This document shows, piece after piece, positions 22,901 through 34,500 of a DNA stretch of 64,000 nucleotides. Below the pieces are notes generated by a model. The model saw nothing but the letters and a program-made list of their open reading frames with translations, was not told the origin of the DNA and searched no databases. The DNA comes from Lytechinus pictus (lineage: Eukaryota > Echinodermata > Echinoidea > Temnopleuroida > Toxopneustidae). Location of the stretch: assembly GCF_037042905.1 (NCBI RefSeq), contig NC_087253.1, positions 12,505,001-12,569,000 of the forward strand, written 5' to 3'. Position 1 is the stretch's first letter; every line of letters begins with the position of its first letter. The position numbers were made by a program, and so were the translations under genes.

Positions 22901-25900
22901 GTGAACTGTAGGACAAATCGTATAAAATTACACTTTTTGATATTTCTACGAAGACGAAGTTATATAGAAAATGAAGAATATTACAATCAGACCATATCCC
23001 TAGAAAATTGCTTCAGGAAATGTCATTATGAAGAGGAAATGGACAAAAATTTGTGAAGAAAAATCACGAAAAAGGAAATCGCATTATGAATATTCATATC
23101 ATGGGCGGTCCCACATTTGCATGTTATAGCGAGTTTTCCATTATTTAATAAATAATGGCATTATTTAATAAATAATGGCATTATATAATAAATAATGGCA
23201 TTATATAATAAATAATGGCATTATTTAATAAATAATGGTTATTTGTATATAAATAATGATTATTTGTATATAATGGCAAACTGTAAAAATAGTTTATAAA
23301 TAATGATTATTTATAAATAATGGGATATTGAAACAAAATTATTATTTATAAATAATGAAGTAGATATTTCATTATTTAACAAATAATCTTTATTTATAAA
23401 TAATGGAAAACTCGAACATTAAATAATGATTATTTATAAATAATGAGAATAATGGTGCACTCGAAAAAATTATTTATAAATAATGAAGTAGACGTTTTCA
23501 TTATTTAACAAATAATCATTATTTATAAATAATGGAAAACTCAACAAATTATTTATAAATAATGAAAAACAAATAATCATTATTTATAAATAATGAAAAA
23601 CAAATAATCATTATTTGTAAATAATGAAAAACAAATAATCATTATTTATAAATAATGAAAAACAAATAATCATTATTTATAAATAATGAAAAACAAATAA
23701 TCATTATTTATAAATAATGAAAAACAAATAATCATTATTTGTAAATAATGAAAAACAAATAATCATTATTTATAAATAATGAAAAACAAATAATCATTAT
23801 TTATAAATAATGAAAAACAAATAATCATTATTTGTAAATAATGAAAAACAAATAATCATTATTTATAAATAATGAAAAACAAATAATCATTATTTATAAA
23901 TAATGAAAAACAAATAATCATTATTTATAAATAATGGAATGTCGAACTATTATTATTTACAAATAATGAAGTATTACTTGGAATTATATATAAATAATTA
24001 GAAATGATATTTTATATAATAGTAGTTATTTACAAATAAAATGTAAATTATATATAAATAATAGTTATTATTTAATAAATAATGATTATATAACAAATAA
24101 TTGTTCTATATAATATTGGTACATTCGGCGCCTCATACTCTTCCTCCCAAATAACTCAATTAACGCTAAATAGATCAGTGCGTTCATACCATGACCATTA
24201 TGAACCAGGGTCTTCATGCAGTTAGTATTGTAACATGACCGTTTGTACACTCCAAAATCATAAACTCTTGCACTTCAGTCTCCTATGCTCTCCTGTAAAT
24301 TGATAATCATAGAAATCAACCAATCAAATACAAGGAAATGGTATGAACTATAAAATGAACTAACCCTATTTATGGAGATACACACCTGAAAGTTGACCCT
24401 GAGTCAACCGACTTGAAGTCAATTTACTCAGAGTCATGTTCAGGACTTAGAATTTTTTCAAATCCACAAAGAGAGTCATAACAACTTGAGGTAAGATGAA
24501 TACCACCATTATTTCCCTCAAGTCAACAAACTAAAACATATCATCACTTTGAGTCGATTTTAATGAGTGATATCTTACTTTAGATACTTTATATACTTTA
24601 GGTCAGTTTCACGCTAAAGTAAGATACCAACTGCTCCACCCCCCCCCCCCCAAAAAAAAATAAAAAATATTATATTATATTAAGATATGGACAGGATATG
24701 GGAAGAACGAAATGTTATCTATTTCTGAAAATCGACAAAGAGAGTCATAACAACTTCAGGTAAGATGAATACCACCATTATTGACCTCAAGTCAGCTAAG
24801 TAAAATATATAATCACTTTGAGTCGATTATATAAAGGGATATAAGGTAATGTTATCTATTCCTGAAAATCCACAAATAGAGTCATAACAACTTGAGGTAA
24901 GATGAATACCACCATTATTGACCTCAAGTCAGCAAACTAAAACATATATTCTCTTTGAGTCGATTTTAATGAGTGATATCTTACTTTAGATACTTTATAT
25001 ATTTTAGGTAAGTTTCACGCTAAAGTAAGATACCAACTGCTCCACCCCCCCAAAAAAAAACCACCATTATTGACCTCAAGTCAGCAAACTAAAACATATA
25101 TTCTCTTTGAGTCGATTTTAATGAGTGATATCTTACTTTAGATACTTTATATATTTTAGGTAAGTTTCACGCTAAAGTAAGATACCAACTGCTCCACCCC
25201 CCCCCAAAAAAAAAAAAAAAAAAAAAAAAAACTATTATATTAAGATATGGACAGGATATGGGAAGAACGTAATGTTATCTATTCCTGAAAATCCACAAAG
25301 AGAGTCATAACAACTTCAGGTAAGATGAATACCACCATTATTGACCTCAAGTCAGCTAAGTAAAATATATCATCACTTTGAGTCGATTATATTAAGGGAT
25401 ATAAGGTAATGTTATCTATTCCTGAAAATCCACAAATAGAGTCATAACAACTTCAGGTAAGATAAATACCACCATTATTGACCTCAAGTCAGCAAACTAA
25501 AACATATATTCTCTTTGAGTTGATTATATTAAGGGATATAAGGTAATGTTATCTAGTCCTGAAAATCCACAAAGAGAGTCAGAACAACACACAGTCCCAT
25601 TCGCACGAAATCGCGTGGGCATTGCTGCGTTAAGTCTCCATGCTGCAGAACTACTGACGAGGAATGTGCGTCTTTAAATATCAACCCCCCCCCCAAATAA
25701 AAAATAAATAAATAAATAAATGAATAAATGGGAAAAATAGTATGAGCAGGTATGATACGTGGATGTCGGACATGCCGGGATAAATTAAATGTCTCTAGAC
25801 AATGTACACACATGAAAACCATAAAGTGACCCAAAACTTAAAGTAAAGTTAATACTACCCACAAAACCCTCAAGTCATCTAATAAAAAAACATGTCATCA

Positions 25901-27329
25901 CTTTTAGTCAGTTACATGAAGGAATATAATCACACGACTGAGGTTGTTTTATTAACAGTTTTATGCAAAATCATGATATCAATTCCCCCCCCCCCCCCCC
26001 GCTGGAAAAAAAAGTCATAGACAGGGTATGGGATGAGGTAATGTTATCTAAACATGAAAATCCATCAAGTTAGCATTAAAAGCATGAAAATAAGTACATC
26101 TCACAGTCACCAAGCATATCACTTTTAGTCGATTATATGAATGAATATTATCACTGCTGTTTTATTTTTAGTTTCATGTTAAATTAACATATCAACTGCC
26201 CCCCCCCCAGAAATAAAAATTAAAAGACATGGTCAGGATATGGGATAAGATTATGTTATCTATTTCTATGGAAAACCATCAAGTGAACCAGAACACATTC
26301 AAGTAAACTAAACACCAGTAATACTAACCTCAAGTTATTAACAATAGCACGTCCTGACTGATAGTCAACCCACTTTGGTTTTCATTTTTAGGGTGAATTT
26401 AAATATCAACTGCCCCCACCCCCCCACCCCAAATGAATGAATAAATAAAGGGAGACAAAACAAATGACCTGAGGCCGTATGATACACGGATCTCCGATAA
26501 TTTAACTATCTAGTATAAATGGAAACCCATTATAGCGAGCCATAACATCAAGTAAAGTCAATAAGTCATCTTACAAAACCATGTCATCACTTTCAGTCGA
26601 TTATATGAAGGACACTTCTGGGGTTGTTTTATTTTCAGTTTTATGCAAAATCATTGACTGCCCCCCCCCCTGAAAAAAATATAATTAGACACAGACAGAG
26701 ATATGGGATGAGGTAATGTTATCTCAACATGAAAATCCATGAAGTGAGGCATAACAACATCAAGTTAATTGAATACTACAGACAGTGACCTCCAGTCACC
26801 GTACAAAAACATTCCATCACTTTTAGTCCATTATATCAAGAAATATAATCATAATTCTGAGTATTATGCTATATTAATATATCAACTGCACCCCCCCATT
26901 TCATTTTTGTTGTTAATTCAAATATCAACTGCCCCCCCCCCCAACTGCAGCCCTGGAAACCCTACTAATCTAGGCCTCAGTACACTTAATTGGATGTAAT
27001 CCAAATTGAATTGAATGAACAAATATTTTGGTGATTAATCTTGGAACCATATTATTCAACTACAAAAAAAAAATCAAAATTTTACTCTTTTTTTTTAAGT
27101 TATTTATTCGTTCCTGGAATAAGACTACACTATTTCACAAAATCAGCTCTCGCTCCGCAGAACACACAGCAGGTCTATGAATGTACGTAGTGGCTGTTCT
27201 AATAAGCGATCACACCCCCCAACTGTGTTTCCCATCGTGAAAGCACTCCATTGCCGCCCGTAGTACACTCTCCGAGCTCAAAAAAAATTTAAGTTCTGAA
27301 CATGACTCTGAGTCAATTGACTTCAAGTC

Positions 27330-27379
<50 letters not shown>

Positions 27380-30300
27380 CGAAAAAATTACAAGACGATT
27401 TGACGTTGCTTGGAAGACCACAATTTAATCAAGCTTTCGGCCTTAGGCCTTCTTCATGGGTTCTATAAACAAAAGCGAACGAAACATAATCAATACTACA
27501 AAGGGAGGAACAGATGGACATATGGACATATAATACTGATATAATAACATATGTAACATAATCAATGGTACAGAGGGAGGAACAGATGAACATATGGACA
27601 TATAATGCAGGTGTAATAGCATATGTAACAATGACGTCGTACGTATACAATATATGCAAATACATACATGCACATAAACATCTACATATATATATACATA
27701 CATATGTAAATATACACATACATACACATATGATGTACAAACATGACGAATCTAATGTGGGGTAATTTTACCTGGGTCTTTGGGGTCTTTCGGGCTGACT
27801 CGGAGGTGTGTAGTGTCGTGCGTTCGGTTTCTGGTGTGATATATAATTTGCGTGACTTATGTTCATTCAAGTGAAACGGTGAAGGTATAGGTCATTAAAC
27901 GCTGCATTGTTATTACGCCGGTAAATTCGAGAGGTTACATTATAAAGACTTATAATTTATACAGGTAAAAGACCAGATACGATTATAGATGTTCACAAAA
28001 AATGTATATATATGTTCATAAAATATATATGTTCATAATATATATATATATATGTTCACAAAAAAGAAATATATATGTCGATGATAACAATCTCTTGTCA
28101 TTATCGAATAACAAATAGGTTTGATATCAAAGTATAAATAAGTATCGTAAATAGTATGAGTCGTAAATTGGGACTGGACTTCTCTATTCCTCAACATTTA
28201 TACCGTGCGGGTGAAGCGTTTTGAGTTTATGTATCCAGAATGATTCTCTATGGAGGATAGTGTTGTGTGATTCGTTGTTGATGAGTTCGATACCTGTTAT
28301 CATTGCATTTTCTACTGAGTGGTTTGGGAGATTGAAATGTGTTGTGTACGGCAATGTTTTGTGTTGTGGGGTGTGGTAGTTTCTTATTTCTGATCGAGTG
28401 TTATTGAAGCGTGTGTATATTGTTGTTTCTGTTTTTCCTACATATTGTTTACCACACTGTGAACATGTGATTAGGTATATTGCCCAGCGGGATTTGCAGT
28501 TTATGTTGGATCTTATGGTATATTCTTGTCCTGTGACTGTGCTCCTGAATTGTTTTGTCTCTATGATATGTTTGTGGAGAACACATCTGGGCGATGGGCA
28601 TTTGAAAAACCCGACAGTAGAGGTTTCATGGGCTTGTTGGGTGAGCTGGGATGGGTCTCGTGCCCGTACTAGTAAATCTTTAAGAGTGCGTCCTCGACGG
28701 AAGGATGTTGTAGGGGGTTGGGGGAATATATCTTTCATCTTGTTTGACTGGTGTAGAATGGGAAGGTGTTTGTGTAGATTTCGGGGGATGGAGGCAGTAG
28801 GTGGGGAGTATGTAATTGGGAAGAAGATCTTACAACTCTCTGATGCACAAATACACACCGAACTATTCACAAAACCCACTGACACCCACACATATCTGCT
28901 CCCATCATCATGCCACCCAAAACACACATTCAAAGGCATCACATACAGCCAGGCTTTACGCGTAAGAAGAATATGTTCGGACAACACAAGGACAGAACAC
29001 CACATGCAACAACTGGAACATCACTTCATGGATAGAAATTATGATAAACACATGGTAAGACAACAAATTGAACGGGCCGCTGACAAACCCAGGTCGGATC
29101 TACTTCAATACAGACCCCCCAACACATCTGACCCAACCAAGATCTTCTTCCCAATTACATACTCCCCACCTACTGCCTCCATCCCCCGAAATCTACACAA
29201 ACACCTTCCCATTCTACACCAGTCAAACAAGATGAAAGATATATTCCCCCAACCCCCTACAACATCCTTCCGTCGAGGACGCACTCTTAAAGATTTACTA
29301 GTACGGGCACGAGACCCATCCCAGCTCACCCAACAAGCCCATGAAACCTCTACTGTCGGGTTTTTCAAATGCCCATCGCCCAGATGTGTTCTCCACAAAC
29401 ATATCATAGAGACAAAACAATTCAGGAGCACAGTCACAGGACAAGAATATACCATAAGATCCAACATAAACTGCAAATCCCGCTGGGCAATATACCTAAT
29501 CACATGTTCACAGTGTGGTAAACAATATGTAGGAAAAACAGAAACAACAATATACACACGCTTCAATAACACTCGATCAGAAATAAGAAACTACCACACC
29601 CCACAACACAAAACATTGCCGTACACAACACATTTCAATCTCCCAAACCACTCAGTAGAAAATGCAATGATAACAGGTATCGAACTCATCAACAACGAAT
29701 CACACAACACTATCCTCCATAGAGAATCATTCTGGATACATAAACTCAAAACGCTTCACCCGCACGGTATAAATGTTGAGGAATAGAGAAGTCCAGTCCC
29801 AATTTACGACTCATACTATTTACGATACTTATTTATACTTTGATATCAAACCTATTTGTTATTCGATAATGACAAGAGATTGTTATCATCGACATATATA
29901 TTTCTTTTTTGTGAACATATATATATATATATTATGAACATATATATTTTATGAACATATATATACATTTTTTGTGAACATCTATAATCGTATCTGGTCT
30001 TTTACCTGTATAAATTATAAGTCTTTATAATGTAACCTCTCGAATTTACCGGCGTAATAACAATGCAGCGTTTAATGACCTATACCTTCACCGTTTCACT
30101 TGAATGAACATAAGTCACGCAAATTATATATCACACCAGAAACCGAACGCACGACACTACACACCTCCGAGTCAGCCCGAAAGACCCCAAAGACCCAGGT
30201 AAAATTACCCCACATTAGATTCGTCATGTTTGTACATCATATGTGTATGTATGTGTATATTTACATATGTATGTATATATATATGTAGATGTTTATGTGC

Positions 30301-30646
30301 ATGTATGTATTTGCATATATTGTATACGTACGACGTCATTGTTACATATGCTATTACACCTGCATTATATGTCCATATGTTCATCTGTTCCTCCCTCTGT
30401 ACCATTGATTATGTTACATATGTTATTATATCAGTATTATATGTCCATATGTCCATCTGTTCCTCCCTTTGTAGTATTGATTATGTTTCGTTCGCTTTTG
30501 TTTATAGAACCCATGAAGAAGGCCTAAGGCCGAAAGCTTGATTAAATTGTGGTCTTCCAAGCAACGTCAAATCGTCTTGTAATTTTTTCGCCTAAGTATT
30601 TGGTACAAGACACAGTAGTCATGTTAAAGAGTGGATGCCTGCTTAC

Positions 30647-30685
<39 letters not shown>

Positions 30686-31526
30686 TGTGAAGTTATACAT
30701 GTACAACAGCTTTGGCAACTCTTTTATTTTAAATATTGTAAAGAAATGAATGAAGAGAACAATGGTAGGCGTAGCTTAAATCAAGGTTCCCCAGAGCTAT
30801 CTACCCTTTGGAAAAATTGGTGATGCCGAAAAAATGTCTCTGCCGGGAATCGAACCCGGGCCCCCAGCTTTGAACGCCGGTGCCTTAACCACTAGACCAC
30901 AGAGACGGGTTAGTGGCTCGGGCGACCCCGATCCGATTGACCGTCAGATAGACAGATTTTCGACACTATACCAATTATAATTTCCTTTGTCGGGTGAAGG
31001 TGGGTTTTGAACAATGACAAGCCGCCATGCCTCAGCTGGATCAAAGCTATTGCTTTGATACAGTACACGTATGGGAAAGTATACAAATATGTGAAGTTAT
31101 ACATGTACAACAGCTTTGGCAACTCTTTTATTTTAAATATTGTAAAGAAATGAATGAAGAGAACAATGGTAGGCGTAGCTTAAATCAAGGTTCCCCAGAG
31201 CTATCTACCCTTTGGAAAAATTGGTGATGCCGAAAAAAATGTCTCTGCCGGGAATCGAACCCGGGCCCCCAGCTTTGAACGCCGGTGCCTTAACCACTAG
31301 ACCACAGAGACGGGTTAGTGGCTCGGGCGACCCCGATCCGATTGACCGTCAGATAGACAGATTTTCGACACTATACCAATTATAATTTCCTTTGTCGGGT
31401 GAAGGTGGGTTTTGAACAATGACAAGCCGCCATTTTTTCGGCATCACCAATTTTTCCAAAGGGTAGATAGCTCTGGGGAACCTTGATTTAAGCTACGCCT
31501 ACCATTGTTCTCTTCATTCATTTCTT

Positions 31527-31562
<36 letters not shown>

Positions 31563-34500
31563 CGGTCAATCGGATCGGGGTCGCCCTAGCCACTAACCCG
31601 TTTATGTGGTCTAGTGGTTAAGGCACCGGCGTTCAAAGCTGGGGGCCCGGGTTCGATTCCCGGCAGAGACATTTTTTCGGCATCACCAATTTTTCCAAAG
31701 GGTAGATAGCTCTGGGGAACCTCGATTTAAGCTACGCCTACCATTGTTCTCTTCATCCATTTCTTTACAATATTTAAATAAAAGAGTTGCCAAAGCTGTT
31801 GTACATGTATAACTTTACACATGTGTAAACTTTCTCCCATACGTGTACTGTATCAAAGCAATAGCTTTGATCCAGCTGAAGCATGGCGGCTTGTCATTGT
31901 TCGAAACCCACCTTCACCCGACAAAGGAAATAATAATTGGTATAGTGTCGAAAATCTGTCTATCTGACGGTCAATCGGATCGGGGTCACCCTAGCCACTA
32001 ACCAGTCTCTGTGGTCTAGTGGTTAAGGCACCGGCGTTCAAAGCTGGGGGCCTGGGTTCGATTCCCGGCAGAGACATTTTTTTCGGCATCACCAATTTTT
32101 CCAAAGGGTAGATAGCTCTGGGGAACCTCGATTTAAGCTACGCCTACCATTGTTCTCTTCATCCATTTCTTTACAATATTTAAATAAAAGAGTTGCCAAA
32201 GCTGTTGTACATGTATAACTTTACACACATATATATATATATATGTATATATATAAACCCTTTGAATTAATTCTGACTAATTGTATGTATTTTGTGTATT
32301 TGCATTTAGGAAACCAAAGTGATATATTCAATTCAATCTTTTATGTCTTATAGGTATTCAAAATCCAATAAAGCCAAAAAACGCTTTCCGTCAACCTTCA
32401 TACGCACAGGTGTTGACTCCATGTCCAAGTGAAGATGACCTCCCAAGTAAGTCATTTATTGTTCATAGATTAATAAATCAGATTTCAAGACCAGGGGGGG
32501 GGGGGGTCACAAAGATTTAAATGTGACTGTAGAGTCATACTTAAATGTCAAGTTCACCCCAGAAAAAATGTTGATTTGAATAGATAGAGAAAAATCAAAC
32601 TAGCATAAGGCTGAAAATTTCATCAAAATCGGATGTAAAATAAGAAAGTTATGACATTTTAAAGTTTCCCTTATTTTTCACAAAACAGTGATATGCACAA
32701 CTCGGTGACATGCAAATGAGACAGTCGATGATGTCCCTCAGTCACTTTTTCTTTGGTTTTTTTATTGTTTGAATTATACAATATTTCATTTTCTACAGAT
32801 TTGACAATAAGGACCAACTTGACTAAACCATAGTATTAAACAATACTAATTCCACATCTTCAGCATGTTCAGGGAGGAAGTAATCATTGTTTCACTTGAC
32901 AATGAGGAGAAAATGAGAATATCTCATATTTCATATAATAAAATACAAAAGAAATAGTGAGTGGATGATGTCACCAGTCTCCTCATTTGCATACAGACCA
33001 GGATGTGCATATAACTGTTTTGTGAAATTAAGCAAAACTTTAAAATATCATAACTTTTGATTTTTTACATCCGATTTTGATGAATTTTTCACTGTTATGC
33101 TTGTCGGATTTTATCTTTTTATTCAAATAAACTTTTTGTTGGATTGGACTTGTCCTTTCAAGGTGTACACCAGGCTAAAAATTACATTAATTGAAAAGAT
33201 AAAGAAAAATCATACAAACAAAACACTGAAAATTGGCTCGATCTTGTGCAAGGAAACACAAAGTGTTGATGAGGATACAAGCACAAAAATCTAAGAAGCA
33301 TCAAAATCGGATGTAAAATAAGAAAATTATGACATTTTTTGTAAAACGAACCAAATTCATAGAGTGATCAATGTATAACAAGTTTGTGAAAACTTTGTAC
33401 TGTTTAGACGAGTGCCTTTCACGTGTTTCAGGGACAGCGGGACGGTTTTGATAGGGCTTATTATATTCACTCGCGTTCGTAATCACTCGCGTCGGGTTGG
33501 TAATCACACGCGTTTTTTATTTTTGGCGATTTTTTTTTTTTCGGTGCGATTTTTTTTCTAACGGTGTCTTCAATGGGACAAACGTACTGGAAAAATAAAA
33601 TGAAATTGAAATTCGAGTTTCGTTTTATTTTAAGCTGGTAAGTGCCTTAAATAAAACGTTCTCGACCACTGTTTTAAGATAACAAGCAAATTTTGACTAC
33701 TGTTTTAACATAATCACATTCCACATCATAAATCTTAGAGCCATAGGCGGCGGAAGCGGGGGGGGGGCTCCCCCTAAAAAAAGAGAGAGGGGGAGAAAGG
33801 AAGGGAAAGAGGGAGAAAAGAGAAAGAAAAAAAAAGACAGACAGAAAGAAAGAAGCAAGGAAAAAAGGAGAAAGAAAGGAGAAAAGGAATAAAGAAGAAA
33901 AAGGAGGAAAGGCTACTCTCGATTTAGCTTTGCCTTTGGAGGATTTTCCTGAAGTCTGTGGTATTCTTTATAAAGCATAGCGAGGTGCTACAATTTCATA
34001 ATATCACTATTTATTTGCTTCTCCCTTTCTTTGTGAATTATTCTACACTAACGTAAAAATCAGGGAGGAAAAAAGTGCTGAAAAAGAAAAGCAAGAAGGA
34101 AGGAGGAGGAGAAGTAGAAGAAGAAAAAAGAAGATGGAGGACATAAGGGGGTAAAAATGAAACTAAAAAGAGAAAATTGAGGGGAGGATGTAGAAGAAGA
34201 GAAAGAGAAGATAAAATAAGGGGAAGACTGAGAAGAGAAAAGGAAGAAGTGAGAAGGGAGATGAACAATAAGGAGAAAGGGAAGAAATTGAGAAGTAGAA
34301 GAACAGGGAGAAGAATAAGATGACATAATAATGGGAATAAAAAGAAGACTGAGAAGAAAGAGAAGTAGGAGGGGGAGTAAAGTGCACTCTGGTTATAAAG
34401 AAGTCCGAGGGACCAACAAAATTGTTCCTTTATACAAATAATTGTGTGTGTGTGTGATATAAGTTTTTTTAATATAATGATGGTGCACTGAACAAAATTT

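Larger units (their letters stand above)
19993..24137. mobile_element. 4.1-kb foldback transposon with tandem-repeat arms
   Basis: Two arms of about 1.87 kb are near-perfect inverse copies, meeting in a centre of about 400 bp (21,870-22,270) that itself holds smaller palindromes. The ends are TATGAGGCGCCGAATGTACC and its inverse. CTCTTC flanks both sides (19,987-19,992, 24,138-24,143) and may be a target duplication. Each arm carries an AT-rich tandem block and a unique domain (21,000-21,500; inverse 22,610-23,130). This plan matches foldback elements, including the TU family described from sea urchins. ORFs across poly-C stretches near the centre are mirror images and probably not genes. Confidence 0.85.
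27376..28831 (-). mobile_element. Penelope-like element, reverse copy (left arm of an inverted pair)
   Basis: This 1456-bp arm is a near-perfect inverse of 29,140-30,594; the small ORFs in both arms translate identically. Read on the minus strand it holds the GIY-YIG endonuclease end of a Penelope-like element and about 0.8 kb of AT-rich 3' sequence with TATA microsatellites. It ends with the conserved AAGCTTTCGGCCTTAGGCC motif. It is truncated at 28,831, losing the reverse transcriptase part that the other copy keeps. Confidence 0.85.
30681..32225. repeat. Inverted array of about 405-bp tRNA-bearing units
   Basis: Two reverse units (starting 30,681 and 31,085, 404-405 bp apart) are followed by an abrupt inversion at about 31,434. 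Then come a tail fragment, a (TA)n run and two forward units, also 405 bp apart. Each unit has a tRNA-like gene, a GGCATCACCAATTTTTCC body downstream of it, and a GACGGTCAATCGGATCGGGG segment upstream. The layout suggests a tRNA-headed SINE or amplified tRNA locus arranged as a palindrome. Confidence 0.8.

Noticed and set aside
28398..28828. N-terminal part of the 462-codon ORF over the Penelope pair
   Set aside because: It is the antisense of the reverse-oriented copy; the same peptide appears on the minus strand at 29,105-29,572.
30836..30906. tRNA-Sec as an explanation of the UCA anticodon
   Set aside because: The cloverleaf has a 7-bp acceptor stem and a 4-base variable loop, not the long acceptor and variable arms of tRNA-Sec.
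34038..34387. Ser/Phe/Leu-rich reverse-strand ORFs that look like membrane proteins
   Set aside because: They are artefacts of a polypurine/polypyrimidine tract.
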